From Christensenellaceae bacterium Phil10 (lineage in GTDB: Bacteria > Bacillota > Clostridia > Christensenellales > CAG-917), in assembly GCA_001940895.1 (NCBI GenBank), contig MSGY01000015.1:1-64000 (forward strand): a stretch of 64,000 nt of DNA, written 5' to 3'. How positions within the stretch are numbered: the first letter of the stretch is position 1; each line of letters begins with the position of its first letter. Of the stretch, positions 7,437-16,245 are shown piece after piece. The notes under the pieces are model-generated. The model had not been told where the DNA came from. It made no database searches and saw nothing but the letters and a program-made list of their open reading frames with translations. A program made the translations under genes and the position numbers.

Positions 7437-9176
7437 ATGTTTAAACTGCTCAGATACCTTAAACCCGACGCTAAAAACATAATAGCGGTCGTAATGCTTG
7501 CACTCGTGGAGTCGGCGGCAAGTCTTGCGTTGCCGTATCTTATGAGTTTTATCGTAAAAAACGGAATAAACGCTCTCGATATGAGGGTTACGTTATATGC
7601 TGCCGGCGCGATGGTCGTTATGGCGGCAATCGGGCTTGCGGCGGGCATTATTTCGTATAAGATTTCATCGGGCGTATTGAGCAGATATTCGAGGACGCTG
7701 AGAGAAGCGGTTTTCAAAAAGGTAAACACTCTTAATCCCGACCAACTCAATCATTGGGGCACGGGCGCGCTTGTTACGAGAAGTACGAACGACATAGGAC
7801 TTCTCGAAGAGTGCGCGAGTTTTCTTATGCGAGGCGTTATAAGTATCCCCATTCTCGTGTTCGGGGGCGGCGTTCTGGCGTTTCTTGCCGACCCGTGGCT
7901 TGCGCTTATAATGTTCACGTTCGTGCCCGTAGTCGTTGCGGTTTTATATCTGGTGGTAAGAAGGATTATGCCGCTGTGGGAGAAAAGCGACGAGTACATA
8001 GACAAACAGAACAGCATTATCAGAGAACGACTTACGGGAATCCGGGTTATCCGGGCGTTCAACCGCGAGGACAAAGAGTGCGAAAGGGCAAACGAGGCAA
8101 CCCGCATTATGGCCGAAAACATAATTAAGGCCAACGTGAATATGGGAATACTTACGCCGCTTATTCTGTTGGGACTTAATATGGTTACCGTTCTGATTGT
8201 GTTAGTGGGCGCCGAACTTATGCAAAGCGGAAAATCCGCCGTTACCGGCGCGGATATTATAGCGATAGTGCAGTACGTCGGACTTGTTATGAACGGAATA
8301 ATGATGTTTGCGATGATGCTTGCTTTTCTGCCCAAGGTTGTGGTAAACAGCAGGCGTATAAACGAGGTTCTCGAAACCGAAGTCCCAGCCGAGCCTGACG
8401 ACGCGGATACCGCCGATTTTTCGGGCGGACTTAAATTCAACCACGTGAATTTTGCATACGAAGGCGCCGCCGAAAACGCCCTGAGCGATATATGTTTCGA
8501 AATACAACCCGGCGAAAAAGTCGCGTTTATCGGAGGGACGGGCAGCGGAAAAAGCACTATAGTAAGACTTATCATGAAGTTTTTTACGTCTGGCGAGGGT
8601 GAAATATCGTTTGACGGACGGAGCATTAACGATATCAGCGGCAAAAAAGTCAGGGATAACGTAACGTGCGTTTTACAGAATGCCACGATATTTTCGGGGA
8701 CGATTCGCAGTAACGTCAGAATGGCGGCGGCGGACGCGGACGACGCGGCCGTTTACGACGCGCTTACGGTTGCGGAACTGAAAGGTTTCGTGGATAATCT
8801 CGAAAACGGTCTCGATTATGAAATACAGAGCGGAGGAACAAATCTTTCGGGCGGACAGAAACAGAGAATTGCGATAGCCAGAGCTTTGCTTAAAAAGGGC
8901 TCGATTTATCTTTTCGACGACAGTTTTTCTGCTCTCGATTTTCTTACCGAATCAAGAATTAAGGAAAAACTCAATAAAAAACTCGAAGGGCGTACGCGCA
9001 TAATTATGACGCAACGCGCGTCAACGGCGGCGGCCTGCGACCGCATTTTCGTGCTTGAAAACGGAAGAATAGCAGGAAGCGGAAGACACGACGACTTGCT
9101 TGAAAATTGCCGTCAGTATCGCGAAATATACGAATCGCAGACGGGAAGCCGGGCTTCCGAAGGAGGTGTCGGATGA
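7437..9176 (+). CDS. ABC exporter subunit, degenerate-site half (MdlA/BmrC-like)
   Basis: A 579-residue half-transporter: six-helix ABC exporter membrane domain (about 1-310) and a nucleotide-binding domain. Walker A GGTGSGKST is near 366-374, signature LSGGQKQR near 471, Walker B IYLFDD near 489. The catalytic Glu after Walker B is Asp and the switch His is Gln (MTQRAST), the usual pattern of the degenerate site in heterodimeric exporters such as BmrCD or TM287/288. The partner follows at once with an ATGA overlap. No Shine-Dalgarno precedes ATG 7437 and the promoter predicts a leaderless message. The substrate (drug, lipid or peptide) is unknown. Confidence 0.92.
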   Translation: MFKLLRYLKPDAKNIIAVVMLALVESAASLALPYLMSFIVKNGINALDMRVTLYAAGAMVVMAAIGLAAGIISYKISSGVLSRYSRTLREAVFKKVNTLNPDQLNHWGTGALVTRSTNDIGLLEECASFLMRGVISIPILVFGGGVLAFLADPWLALIMFTFVPVVVAVLYLVVRRIMPLWEKSDEYIDKQNSIIRERLTGIRVIRAFNREDKECERANEATRIMAENIIKANVNMGILTPLILLGLNMVTVLIVLVGAELMQSGKSAVTGADIIAIVQYVGLVMNGIMMFAMMLAFLPKVVVNSRRINEVLETEVPAEPDDADTADFSGGLKFNHVNFAYEGAAENALSDICFEIQPGEKVAFIGGTGSGKSTIVRLIMKFFTSGEGEISFDGRSINDISGKKVRDNVTCVLQNATIFSGTIRSNVRMAAADADDAAVYDALTVAELKGFVDNLENGLDYEIQSGGTNLSGGQKQRIAIARALLKKGSIYLFDDSFSALDFLTESRIKEKLNKKLEGRTRIIMTQRASTAAACDRIFVLENGRIAGSGRHDDLLENCRQYREIYESQTGSRASEGGVG

Positions 9177-10969
9177 GACGTTTCCGCAGTCCGGATAAAA
9201 TGACCGGCACCGAAAGAAAAGGAATAATGAAGCGCCTTATGAAAGAAACGGGGCGCATTAAGTGGGGTATGGTCTGGGTGTGCGTGTTGTCTGCCGTCTC
9301 CATGACGGCAAACCTTATAGCGCCGAAATATCTGTCCGATATCCTGGATACGCTCAACGCCTATAACGGAGAAGGAAACCTTCTTTCCGAAATCGGAAAC
9401 GCGCTTATCTTGCTTACCGTCGTATATGCACTGTATTCCGTTATAATGTATTTCAGAATGTTGCTTTCAAACAAGGTGGTAAGCAGGCATTTTACCGCGA
9501 GACTTCGCATGGATATGTCCACCAAAATCAAGTATCTGCCCGTATCTTACGTTGATAAAACCGACGCCGGACAAATGCTTGACCGTATGACTGCTGACGT
9601 ATCTCAGATGGGCAACAGCATACACGCGATAATCGAAACGCTTTTGATGGGTATTTTGCAACTTATCGCGATTACCGTAATAATTTTTACGATAAACTGG
9701 GTTTTAGCGCTGATTGTGATTGCTTTTGTTCCGATGTCCGTCGTGCTGTCCTATATATTTGCAAAACGCAGCGAACCTTATTACGACAAAATGTTCAAAG
9801 CGTCGGGAGATATATATCAGACTGTCGAAGAAACTTACTCGGGCTATCAGACGATAAAAAGCTATAACCTCGAATCGTTGCAGGAACAGAAGCTTAAAAT
9901 GCACAACGACGCAATGTGTTCTTCGCAGACGCGCGCGACGTTCATGTCGTCTATGGTAACGCCTCTCGTAACTTTTTCCAACAATCTCGCGTACGTACTC
10001 ATTTGCCTTATCGGCGCATATTTTGCCATAAAAGGAACGAGCGTGGGAGGAAACGTCGTGTCCGTGGCGGACATAGTCGCTGTCGTGATATATGCCAAAA
10101 TGTTCAGCTCGCCTCTCGAACAGATTGCAAACGCAATCAGCAGTTTGCAAAGAGTCGCTTCAGCAAGCAAAAGAGTTTACGAGGTGCTGGACGAGCCCGA
10201 GATGGACGTTCAGACCGACGTAATGCCCGAAAACGTAAAAGGTGTCGTGGATTTCGAACACGTGGCGTTCAGTTACAATCCCGAAAACCCGTTGCTGAAA
10301 GACGTGAACGTGCACGTTGAGGCCGGAAGCAAGGTGGCGATAGTCGGGCCTACGGGCGCGGGGAAGACGACCGTTGTCAATCTTCTTATGAGATTTTACG
10401 ACCCTCAGTCGGGAAGAATCCTGATTGACGGCACGGATACTAAAACCGTTTCCAGAGAGAGCGTAAGGGACTGTTTTTCGATGGTTTTGCAGGATACGTG
10501 GCTTTTCGGAGGCAGCGTATACGATAATATCGCATACGGAAAAGAAGGAGTAAGCCGTGAGGACGTCGAACGAGCGGCCATAGCGGCGCATGCCGACGCG
10601 TTTATCCGTATGCTGCCCGACGGATACGATACGGTTATAAACGAATCGGTTACCAACATCAGCGGAGGGCAGAAACAGTTGCTCACCATCGCACGCGCGT
10701 TTCTGTCCGATAAGCCCCTTCTGATTCTCGACGAAGCCACAAGTTCGGTCGATACGCGTACGGAGGTTCTTATTCAGAAAGCGATGGACGACCTTATGAA
10801 AAACAAAACCGGTTTTATAATAGCGCATCGACTGTCAACCATCGTAAACGCCGACGTGATACTCGTTATTAAGGACGGAGATATCGTCGAAAGCGGAACG
10901 CATAAGGAGCTTCTCGCAAAAAACGGTTTTTATGCCGAAATTTACAACGCGCAATATAAATTTGCCTGA
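9173..10969 (+). CDS. ABC exporter subunit, catalytic half (MdlB/BmrD-like)
   Basis: A 598-residue half-transporter that pairs with the preceding gene. Membrane domain about 40-350; nucleotide-binding domain with Walker A GPTGAGKTT near 392-400, signature ISGGQKQL near 495, Walker B LLILDEAT near 515 and an intact switch His (IIAHRLST). Unlike its partner it has a full catalytic site. ATG 9173 is chosen because AGGAGG lies at 9161-9166 and it overlaps the upstream stop as ATGA. The frame stays open upstream to 9107, but that would only duplicate the partner's C-terminus. An internal Met (about residue 19) is another possible start. A terminator follows. Confidence 0.93.
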   Translation: MRRFRSPDKMTGTERKGIMKRLMKETGRIKWGMVWVCVLSAVSMTANLIAPKYLSDILDTLNAYNGEGNLLSEIGNALILLTVVYALYSVIMYFRMLLSNKVVSRHFTARLRMDMSTKIKYLPVSYVDKTDAGQMLDRMTADVSQMGNSIHAIIETLLMGILQLIAITVIIFTINWVLALIVIAFVPMSVVLSYIFAKRSEPYYDKMFKASGDIYQTVEETYSGYQTIKSYNLESLQEQKLKMHNDAMCSSQTRATFMSSMVTPLVTFSNNLAYVLICLIGAYFAIKGTSVGGNVVSVADIVAVVIYAKMFSSPLEQIANAISSLQRVASASKRVYEVLDEPEMDVQTDVMPENVKGVVDFEHVAFSYNPENPLLKDVNVHVEAGSKVAIVGPTGAGKTTVVNLLMRFYDPQSGRILIDGTDTKTVSRESVRDCFSMVLQDTWLFGGSVYDNIAYGKEGVSREDVERAAIAAHADAFIRMLPDGYDTVINESVTNISGGQKQLLTIARAFLSDKPLLILDEATSSVDTRTEVLIQKAMDDLMKNKTGFIIAHRLSTIVNADVILVIKDGDIVESGTHKELLAKNGFYAEIYNAQYKFA

Positions 10970-10987
10970 AAAACGGCTTTTAGCAAT

Positions 10988-11018
10988 AAAAGACCGCGGA
11001 AATCCGCGGTCTTTTTTT
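10988..11018 (+). terminator. Terminator after the ABC exporter pair
   Basis: Stem GACCGCGGA / TCCGCGGTC with a 2-nt centre (effectively an AAAT loop), flanked by A and T runs. Confidence 0.9.
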
Positions 11019-11069
11019 AAGCGCGGACGACGTTCAGGAAAGCCCGCCGTATAAAAAACGATAAATCTC

Positions 11070-11098
11070 TTGTTATTTTTCGGAATAGATGTTATTAT
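11070..11098 (+). promoter_or_regulatory. Promoter of the LCAT-like lipoprotein gene
   Basis: TTGTTA, a 17-bp spacer, TATTAT; 45 bp upstream of the ATG. Confidence 0.5.
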
Positions 11099-11142
11099 AG
11101 ATTATGTATAAGGAAATTTATGTCCTTTTTCAGGAGGAAATT

Positions 11143-12819
11143 ATGAAGAAGAAGAAATTTATTTCCGTGCTTCTTGTTTTATCGGTCGTCGTTGCCTGTC
11201 TGTGTGTTTTCACGGCATGCGGCGAAGACAATACGGCAAAAACCGCTCAGCATAAAAAGGCAATCGTAATATGTACGGCATTGTTATCGGGCGGTCTTTA
11301 CGATACCGAAACGGGAGCCGCGATATGGGACCCCGTTGCCGAGGGCGTGTATTTTCAACAAACGTTCCCCGACGGCGATATGATGGGACTTATATTAAGC
11401 GTTCTTTCCGATAAAGACACTTACGGCCTTATTGGCGATATAACGAAGTACAAGGAAGGAAGCGAAAATCTGTTATGGCAGGTTACTCTGAACGAACAGG
11501 GCGTTAGCGTAAACAATCCGAGACTTCGTCCCGCAAACGTCCTGCCTACAACCGCCGACGGCAATTATACTCCGTCCTACTGGAATGAAAACAACGAGAC
11601 GCTCGGCGGATACGGTTCGTATACCTACGGCGAAAAAATACAATACGGCGCGATTGCCGCTTACCGTCAGCAGTGTCTGGACCTTCAGGCAAAATACGGA
11701 GACGACTGGGACGTAACGGTATTCAATTACGACTGGCGTATGGACAACCGCAGAAATTCCGAACTTCTCGAACAGTTTATCGAAACAAACGGATGGCAGG
11801 AAGTTATTCTTACATCGCATAGTATGGGCGGCCCCGTCGTTGCCGGCTACATAGCGAGACTTTATAATAAATATATCGCCGACCCCGAAAACAACAAGCA
11901 TCCCAACGAGCTTATCCGTGCGTACCGTGCGTTTTCTCCCGCGACGGCGGGCTCCGTCGACGCAATTTATTTCCTCGACGACCCCGTCGGTTGCTGCGTT
12001 GACGCGGTAACGGGCGTACTGGGAGACAAACTCGGGAATACGATAACCGGAATACAGGCGCTTTCTGACGGATTGCAACATCTTGCCGCGCCCCTTGTCC
12101 AGAATATGACGTCGGTAATGCAACTTCTTCCCTTCCAGACGTTCCTCGATTCGGAGTATTATGCCGACGACGAAAGCTGCGTCTACGTCGACGGCGAGCC
12201 CGTAAGGGATTTGTACGAATGGTATTGCTCGCGTCCCTGGGCGCATACGAGCGACTGGATAAGCGGAGTGGACGGAATATACGATAAACTCAAACCCGCC
12301 ATGAGAGATTTGCGCGAGTACTGGGATTCGTTCTATCTCGATACCAACGCCGACGGAATTAAGGATACCTTTGCTCCCGACGTGGTTAATACGATATATT
12401 GCCTCGGCCGCGGATACAATACCAAAAAGAGTCTGCAATTCGTAACCAGTGATACGGATACGGTGAAGACCAACAAGATAACATATCACGCATACGATAC
12501 GTTTAATCATAATTACGATACGCCTCTTACTTCCGTCGAATACTATTCGTTCGACCACAACGCCATCATTTACGGCGACGGCGACGGCACAATGCCCACG
12601 AATTCCTGCATAGGAGGGCAGAACTATAACGGCGGCACGTATACTCTCGGAAATCCCCGCCACAATATCGCTGCGGTTAACGGCACCGGAAAACCCATCA
12701 AATTCTATACTGCCGACCACGGCTCTGTCGGAGGATACTGGGATATTCTTAAATACGATTTCTACGAAATGATAGATAAAATCAATGAAGAAGACGCTTT
12801 AAATCCGTTTTTTGCGTAA
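11143..12819 (+). CDS. Lipoprotein, LCAT-like lipase/acyltransferase (alpha/beta hydrolase)
   Basis: A 558-residue surface lipoprotein. The N-terminus is a lipoprotein signal: KKKK, a hydrophobic run, then lipobox FTAC with the modified Cys near residue 26. The body resembles lecithin:cholesterol acyltransferase-family hydrolases: YDWRMDNR before the nucleophile, Ser227 in SHSMGG, a probable acid in GDGDGT (Asp479 or Asp481) and a His in ADHGS (His526). Such enzymes cleave or transfer acyl groups of phospholipids or other lipids. ATG 11143 has AGGAGG at 11132-11137; the upstream in-frame ATG at 11104 lacks one. It is monocistronic, with its own promoter and terminator. The substrate is unknown. 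Confidence 0.85.
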   Translation: MKKKKFISVLLVLSVVVACLCVFTACGEDNTAKTAQHKKAIVICTALLSGGLYDTETGAAIWDPVAEGVYFQQTFPDGDMMGLILSVLSDKDTYGLIGDITKYKEGSENLLWQVTLNEQGVSVNNPRLRPANVLPTTADGNYTPSYWNENNETLGGYGSYTYGEKIQYGAIAAYRQQCLDLQAKYGDDWDVTVFNYDWRMDNRRNSELLEQFIETNGWQEVILTSHSMGGPVVAGYIARLYNKYIADPENNKHPNELIRAYRAFSPATAGSVDAIYFLDDPVGCCVDAVTGVLGDKLGNTITGIQALSDGLQHLAAPLVQNMTSVMQLLPFQTFLDSEYYADDESCVYVDGEPVRDLYEWYCSRPWAHTSDWISGVDGIYDKLKPAMRDLREYWDSFYLDTNADGIKDTFAPDVVNTIYCLGRGYNTKKSLQFVTSDTDTVKTNKITYHAYDTFNHNYDTPLTSVEYYSFDHNAIIYGDGDGTMPTNSCIGGQNYNGGTYTLGNPRHNIAAVNGTGKPIKFYTADHGSVGGYWDILKYDFYEMIDKINEEDALNPFFA

Positions 12820-12845
12820 ACAGTCTGAAAGTTTACTTATAAAAA

Positions 12846-12870
12846 AGGCCTCCGGAAACGGAGGCTTTTG
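12846..12870 (+). terminator. Terminator after the LCAT-like gene
   Basis: Stem GCCTCCG / CGGAGGC, loop GAAA, then TTTTG. Confidence 0.85.
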
Positions 12871-12920
12871 TATTTTACGGAAAAACGGCCGGAATACGCG
12901 GAAATTATGTTTGCGCGGAA

Positions 12921-12949
12921 TTTACGGTTGCGCATTTCAGTATTATAAT
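12921..12949 (+). promoter_or_regulatory. Promoter of the DUF1538 operon
   Basis: TTTACG, a 17-bp spacer, TATAAT. The predicted leader is only about 12 nt and has no Shine-Dalgarno. Confidence 0.6.
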
Positions 12950-12967
12950 GTATAATATTAAAAAGCT

Positions 12968-14548
12968 ATGAAAAAAAGAATCGGAAAAAAACGTGTTATA
13001 CACGACAGAAGAGCGAAGGAATTCGTCAAAAAACGCGCGGTCATAAGCGATAAAATCCGCGAGTCTTTTATTTCCGCCTTACCTATTATTATAATCGTTG
13101 TGTTGCTTTGTCTGACGGTTTCGCCCGTACCGACGGGGCTTTTGCTTTCTTTTCTGTTCGGCGCTTTGCTTATCGTTCTGGGAATGGGAATCTTTACTCT
13201 GGGCGCAGAAACGTCAATGACTCCTATCGGAAACAGAATAGGCACGTCTCTAACTAAATCGCGTCGTCTGCCGCTTATTCTTTTCGTGAGTTTCGTGCTG
13301 GGAGTGGCGATTACGGTTGCCGAACCCGACCTGCAGGTCCTTGCCGAAACGGTGCCTCACATCGACGGCAGGATTCTCGTTATCACGGTCGGCGCGGGCG
13401 TGGGATTTTTCCTTGCGATATGTATGCTGCGAAGTTTTCTCGGTATACGGCTGAAATGGTTGTTGCTGATTTTTTATACGGCAATATTCGTGCTTGCCGC
13501 CTTTTCTGACAAGGAATTCCTTTCCGTCGCTTTCGATTCGGGCGGCGTAACTACCGGCCCCATGACGGTTCCGTTCATACTTGCTCTCGGAATAGGCGTT
13601 GCTAATATCCGAAGCGATAAAAAGGCGGAAGCGGACAGTTTCGGTCTTGTCGCTCTTTGTTCGATAGGCCCCGTGCTTGCCGTGCTTATGCTCGGATTTT
13701 TTTATAAAGGAGGAGGGGACGCAACCGTCGGCGCGGCCGCCGTCCCCGCTACCACCACCGAAATGGGCCTTTCGTATCTGAAAGCCTTTCCCGTTTATAT
13801 GAAAGAAATGGCGATTGCGCTTGCGCCCGTTTTCGTGTTGTTTCTGATTTTTCAGGTTGTTTCTTTCAGAATGACCCGAAACAATTTTTTAAAAATACTT
13901 ATCGGAATTCTATATACATACGTCGGTCTCGTACTGTTTCTTACGGGCGTCAACGTCGGCTTTTCGCCGCTGGGCTCTTTCCTCGGGACGGAACTGAGCT
14001 CCGGCTGGACGCAATATCTGCTTATACCGCTTGCGATGTTGCTCGGGTGGTTTATTATTTCCGCGGAGCCTGCGGTATTCGTACTGGAAAAACAGATTGA
14101 AGAAGTAAGCTCGGGCGCGATACCGGGAAAAGCGATAAAAATCAGCCTTTCGATAGCGGTAGCCTGCGCAATGGGTTTTTCGATGATAAGAGTGCTTACG
14201 GGGATATCGATATTGTGGTTTATCGTGCCGGGCTATCTCGTTGCGTTGGTACTGATGTTTTTCGTTCCCGACATTTTCACGGCGATAGCTTTCGACTCGG
14301 GTGGGGTTGCGTCGGGACCAATGACCGCAACGTTTATGTTGCAGTTCTTCATAGGCGTCTGCGCGGCAAGAGGCGGCAACGTTTTAAGCGACGCGTTCGG
14401 TTGCGTCGCGATGGTTGCAATGATGCCGCTTATTTCAATTCAGATTATGGGCGTCGTTTATAATCGCAAACGGAAACGGAAAGAAGCGGCAGAAAAACCT
14501 GCGGCGATTTACGGCGACTCCGACGTCATCGAACTTTGGGGGGAATAA
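12968..14548 (+). CDS. DUF1538-family membrane protein, two-repeat transporter
   Basis: A 526-residue polytopic protein with a basic N-terminus. It has two homologous halves, each with the loop AFDSGGVxxGPMT: near residues 189-204 (AFDSGGVTTGPMTVPF) and again near 441-456 (AFDSGGVASGPMTATF). Each half also has an early GAETSMTP / SAEPAVFVLEKQ-type segment. This fits the DUF1538 family, presumed transporters of unknown substrate. The inverted or direct repeat with Ser-Gly-Gly loops resembles secondary transporters. It is followed 1 bp later by a PII-like gene, which suggests the transport activity is controlled by a nucleotide-sensing protein. Start ATG 12968 has no clear ribosome binding site. 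Confidence 0.8.
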   Translation: MKKRIGKKRVIHDRRAKEFVKKRAVISDKIRESFISALPIIIIVVLLCLTVSPVPTGLLLSFLFGALLIVLGMGIFTLGAETSMTPIGNRIGTSLTKSRRLPLILFVSFVLGVAITVAEPDLQVLAETVPHIDGRILVITVGAGVGFFLAICMLRSFLGIRLKWLLLIFYTAIFVLAAFSDKEFLSVAFDSGGVTTGPMTVPFILALGIGVANIRSDKKAEADSFGLVALCSIGPVLAVLMLGFFYKGGGDATVGAAAVPATTTEMGLSYLKAFPVYMKEMAIALAPVFVLFLIFQVVSFRMTRNNFLKILIGILYTYVGLVLFLTGVNVGFSPLGSFLGTELSSGWTQYLLIPLAMLLGWFIISAEPAVFVLEKQIEEVSSGAIPGKAIKISLSIAVACAMGFSMIRVLTGISILWFIVPGYLVALVLMFFVPDIFTAIAFDSGGVASGPMTATFMLQFFIGVCAARGGNVLSDAFGCVAMVAMMPLISIQIMGVVYNRKRKRKEAAEKPAAIYGDSDVIELWGE

Positions 14549-14549
14549 T

Positions 14550-15251
14550 ATGAATTTCGTTATTTCGGTAATTAACGCAAACGGATTATCCATTCTCAAC
14601 AATATTTGCGAAAGACTTGAGATACCTCTCGTCCTGTCTCTTATCGGCAAGGGTACGGCAAGTCAGAAAATACGCGATTTATGGGGCATCGAATCAAACG
14701 AAAAAAGAATAGTGATTACGGTTGCGGACGAAAACAAAACCGCATTGCTCATATCCGAACATAAAAGACGTCTTTATATCGACGCGCCGGGAAACGGCAT
14801 TCTGATTGCCGTACCCGTGAAAAGCGTAGGGGGAGGCGGAACTTTCGATTTTTTAAGCGGAGGTAAAAGGGAAATGAAAACACCCGAATTCAATTTCGAT
14901 TACGAACTTATTATCGCGATAGCGAACGAAGGACATACCGACGCGGTCATGGACGCCGCGAGAGAAGCGGGCGCGGGAGGCGGAACGGTAATTCACGCGA
15001 AAGGCACGGGCGCGGCAAACGCGGAAAAATTTTTCAAAGTCTCGATTGCTCAGGAAAAAGAGATTATTCTTATAGTGGCGAAAAAAGAAATAAAAACCGC
15101 AATTATGAAAACCGTAATCGAGAAAGCCGGTCCCGCAACCGACGCGGGCGCAATAGTGTTTTCATTGCCCGTTTCAGATGTTGAAGGTTTCAGAAAAGAA
15201 GACAACGATACGGAGTCTTCGGACGAAATTAAAGAGAAAGAACAATCATAG
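14550..15251 (+). CDS. Double PII-like signalling protein
   Basis: A 233-residue soluble protein made of two tandem ferredoxin-like domains (about 1-105 and 110-208). The second is clearly PII (GlnB/GlnK)-like: a beta strand, helix DAAREAGAGGGTVIHAKGTG, a short T-loop-like region, then EIILIVAKKEIKTAIMKTVIEKAG. The first is more divergent and has DAPGNGILIAVPV. The canonical uridylylated T-loop Tyr is not evident. The C-terminal tail is acidic. It is coupled to the DUF1538 transporter (1 bp gap), so control of that transporter, as GlnK does for AmtB, is the natural inference. The ligand is unknown. Confidence 0.7.
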   Translation: MNFVISVINANGLSILNNICERLEIPLVLSLIGKGTASQKIRDLWGIESNEKRIVITVADENKTALLISEHKRRLYIDAPGNGILIAVPVKSVGGGGTFDFLSGGKREMKTPEFNFDYELIIAIANEGHTDAVMDAAREAGAGGGTVIHAKGTGAANAEKFFKVSIAQEKEIILIVAKKEIKTAIMKTVIEKAGPATDAGAIVFSLPVSDVEGFRKEDNDTESSDEIKEKEQS

Positions 15252-15324
15252 GGTCTTTCCTTCGCGGCATAATTTGATTTTTCAACAACGTAAAATTTTG
15301 TACGGTATGATTTAGGCGGAAGTT

Positions 15325-16113
15325 ATGTTGAATCTCGAAAAACACTTGTCGGACGAGGGAGGATACTTTTTCGGCAAGACGGAGAAAAACCTTAATTTTA
15401 CCCTGCATTGTCAGGACAATTACGAGTTTATTTACTGTTACGAAGGCGTTGTCAACGTTACTGTTACGGACAGAATTTATCGTCTGCGGGAGGGAAAAGG
15501 TATGATAATTCCCCCAATGCAGGTGCATTCCTATTTTACGTCCGATTACTGCGACGTTTATCTGCTTGTATTTTCCAAGGATTACGTTTCCGATTTTTAC
15601 GAAAAGCACAAGGATTATGTGGCGACGTATCCCGTCTTTTCCCTTCCTTCGGGCGATATCGTATGCAAAAAACTGCAATCTTCCGTCGACGTTTTCGAAA
15701 GGAAAAGCCTTTTTTATCAGATAGCGTCTTTGTACGGTAAACATACCGCGTTTATTCCCGTCGACCCCGTTAAAAACGAAATAATAGTAAAAACCGTTGA
15801 CTATATAATGAAAAATTATAAGGAAGATATAAGTCTGACCGCGTTGTCCGGGCATCTGGGACTTTCCTACAACTACGTTTCGGATAAATTCAACGAAACC
15901 TTCGGCACGGGTTTTTCGGAGGCGGTAAACGCATATCGCGTTAACGAGGCCTGCCGGTTGTTGTATACGACCGATATGACGATGGGCGAAATCGCACGGG
16001 AGACGGGTTACGACAGCATCAGAAGTTTCAACCGCAATTTTTTAAAAATTAACGGAAAATCTCCTTCCGAGGCCCGAAAAATAATTAAAGAAGGAGTTTT
16101 TATAGACGTTTAA
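15325..16113 (+). CDS. AraC-family transcriptional regulator
   Basis: A 262-residue regulator with an N-terminal cupin-like sensor (about 20-100, including IIPPMQVHSYF) and a C-terminal double helix-turn-helix (about 158-256, with LSGHLGLSYNYVSDKFNE and IARETGYDSIRSFNRNF). The layout is that of sugar-responsive AraC activators; no ligand can be assigned. It lies 73 bp after the PII-like gene and 132 bp before the M28 peptidase gene. A tandem direct repeat just upstream of that peptidase is a possible target. No SD is seen beyond a weak GGCGG near 15316. Confidence 0.88.
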   Translation: MLNLEKHLSDEGGYFFGKTEKNLNFTLHCQDNYEFIYCYEGVVNVTVTDRIYRLREGKGMIIPPMQVHSYFTSDYCDVYLLVFSKDYVSDFYEKHKDYVATYPVFSLPSGDIVCKKLQSSVDVFERKSLFYQIASLYGKHTAFIPVDPVKNEIIVKTVDYIMKNYKEDISLTALSGHLGLSYNYVSDKFNETFGTGFSEAVNAYRVNEACRLLYTTDMTMGEIARETGYDSIRSFNRNFLKINGKSPSEARKIIKEGVFIDV

Positions 16114-16196
16114 CGCATTCTGTGCGCGAAAAAACTGAATATTTAACGTGGTTTGTCTATAAAAAAAACAAGTGGACGGTTTTTTTCCCAAATTCG

Positions 16197-16217
16197 GTTA
16201 TTATTGTGTTATTATTG
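16197..16217 (+). promoter_or_regulatory. Tandem decamer and extended -10 upstream of the M28 peptidase gene
   Basis: GTTATTATTG occurs twice, one helical turn apart (16197-16206 and 16208-16217). The second copy holds TGTTATTAT, which reads as an extended -10. Direct repeats suit an AraC-type activator, and one is encoded upstream. This is inference. Confidence 0.4.
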
Positions 16218-16245
16218 AAATAACAATGATGTGAAGGAGAAAATT

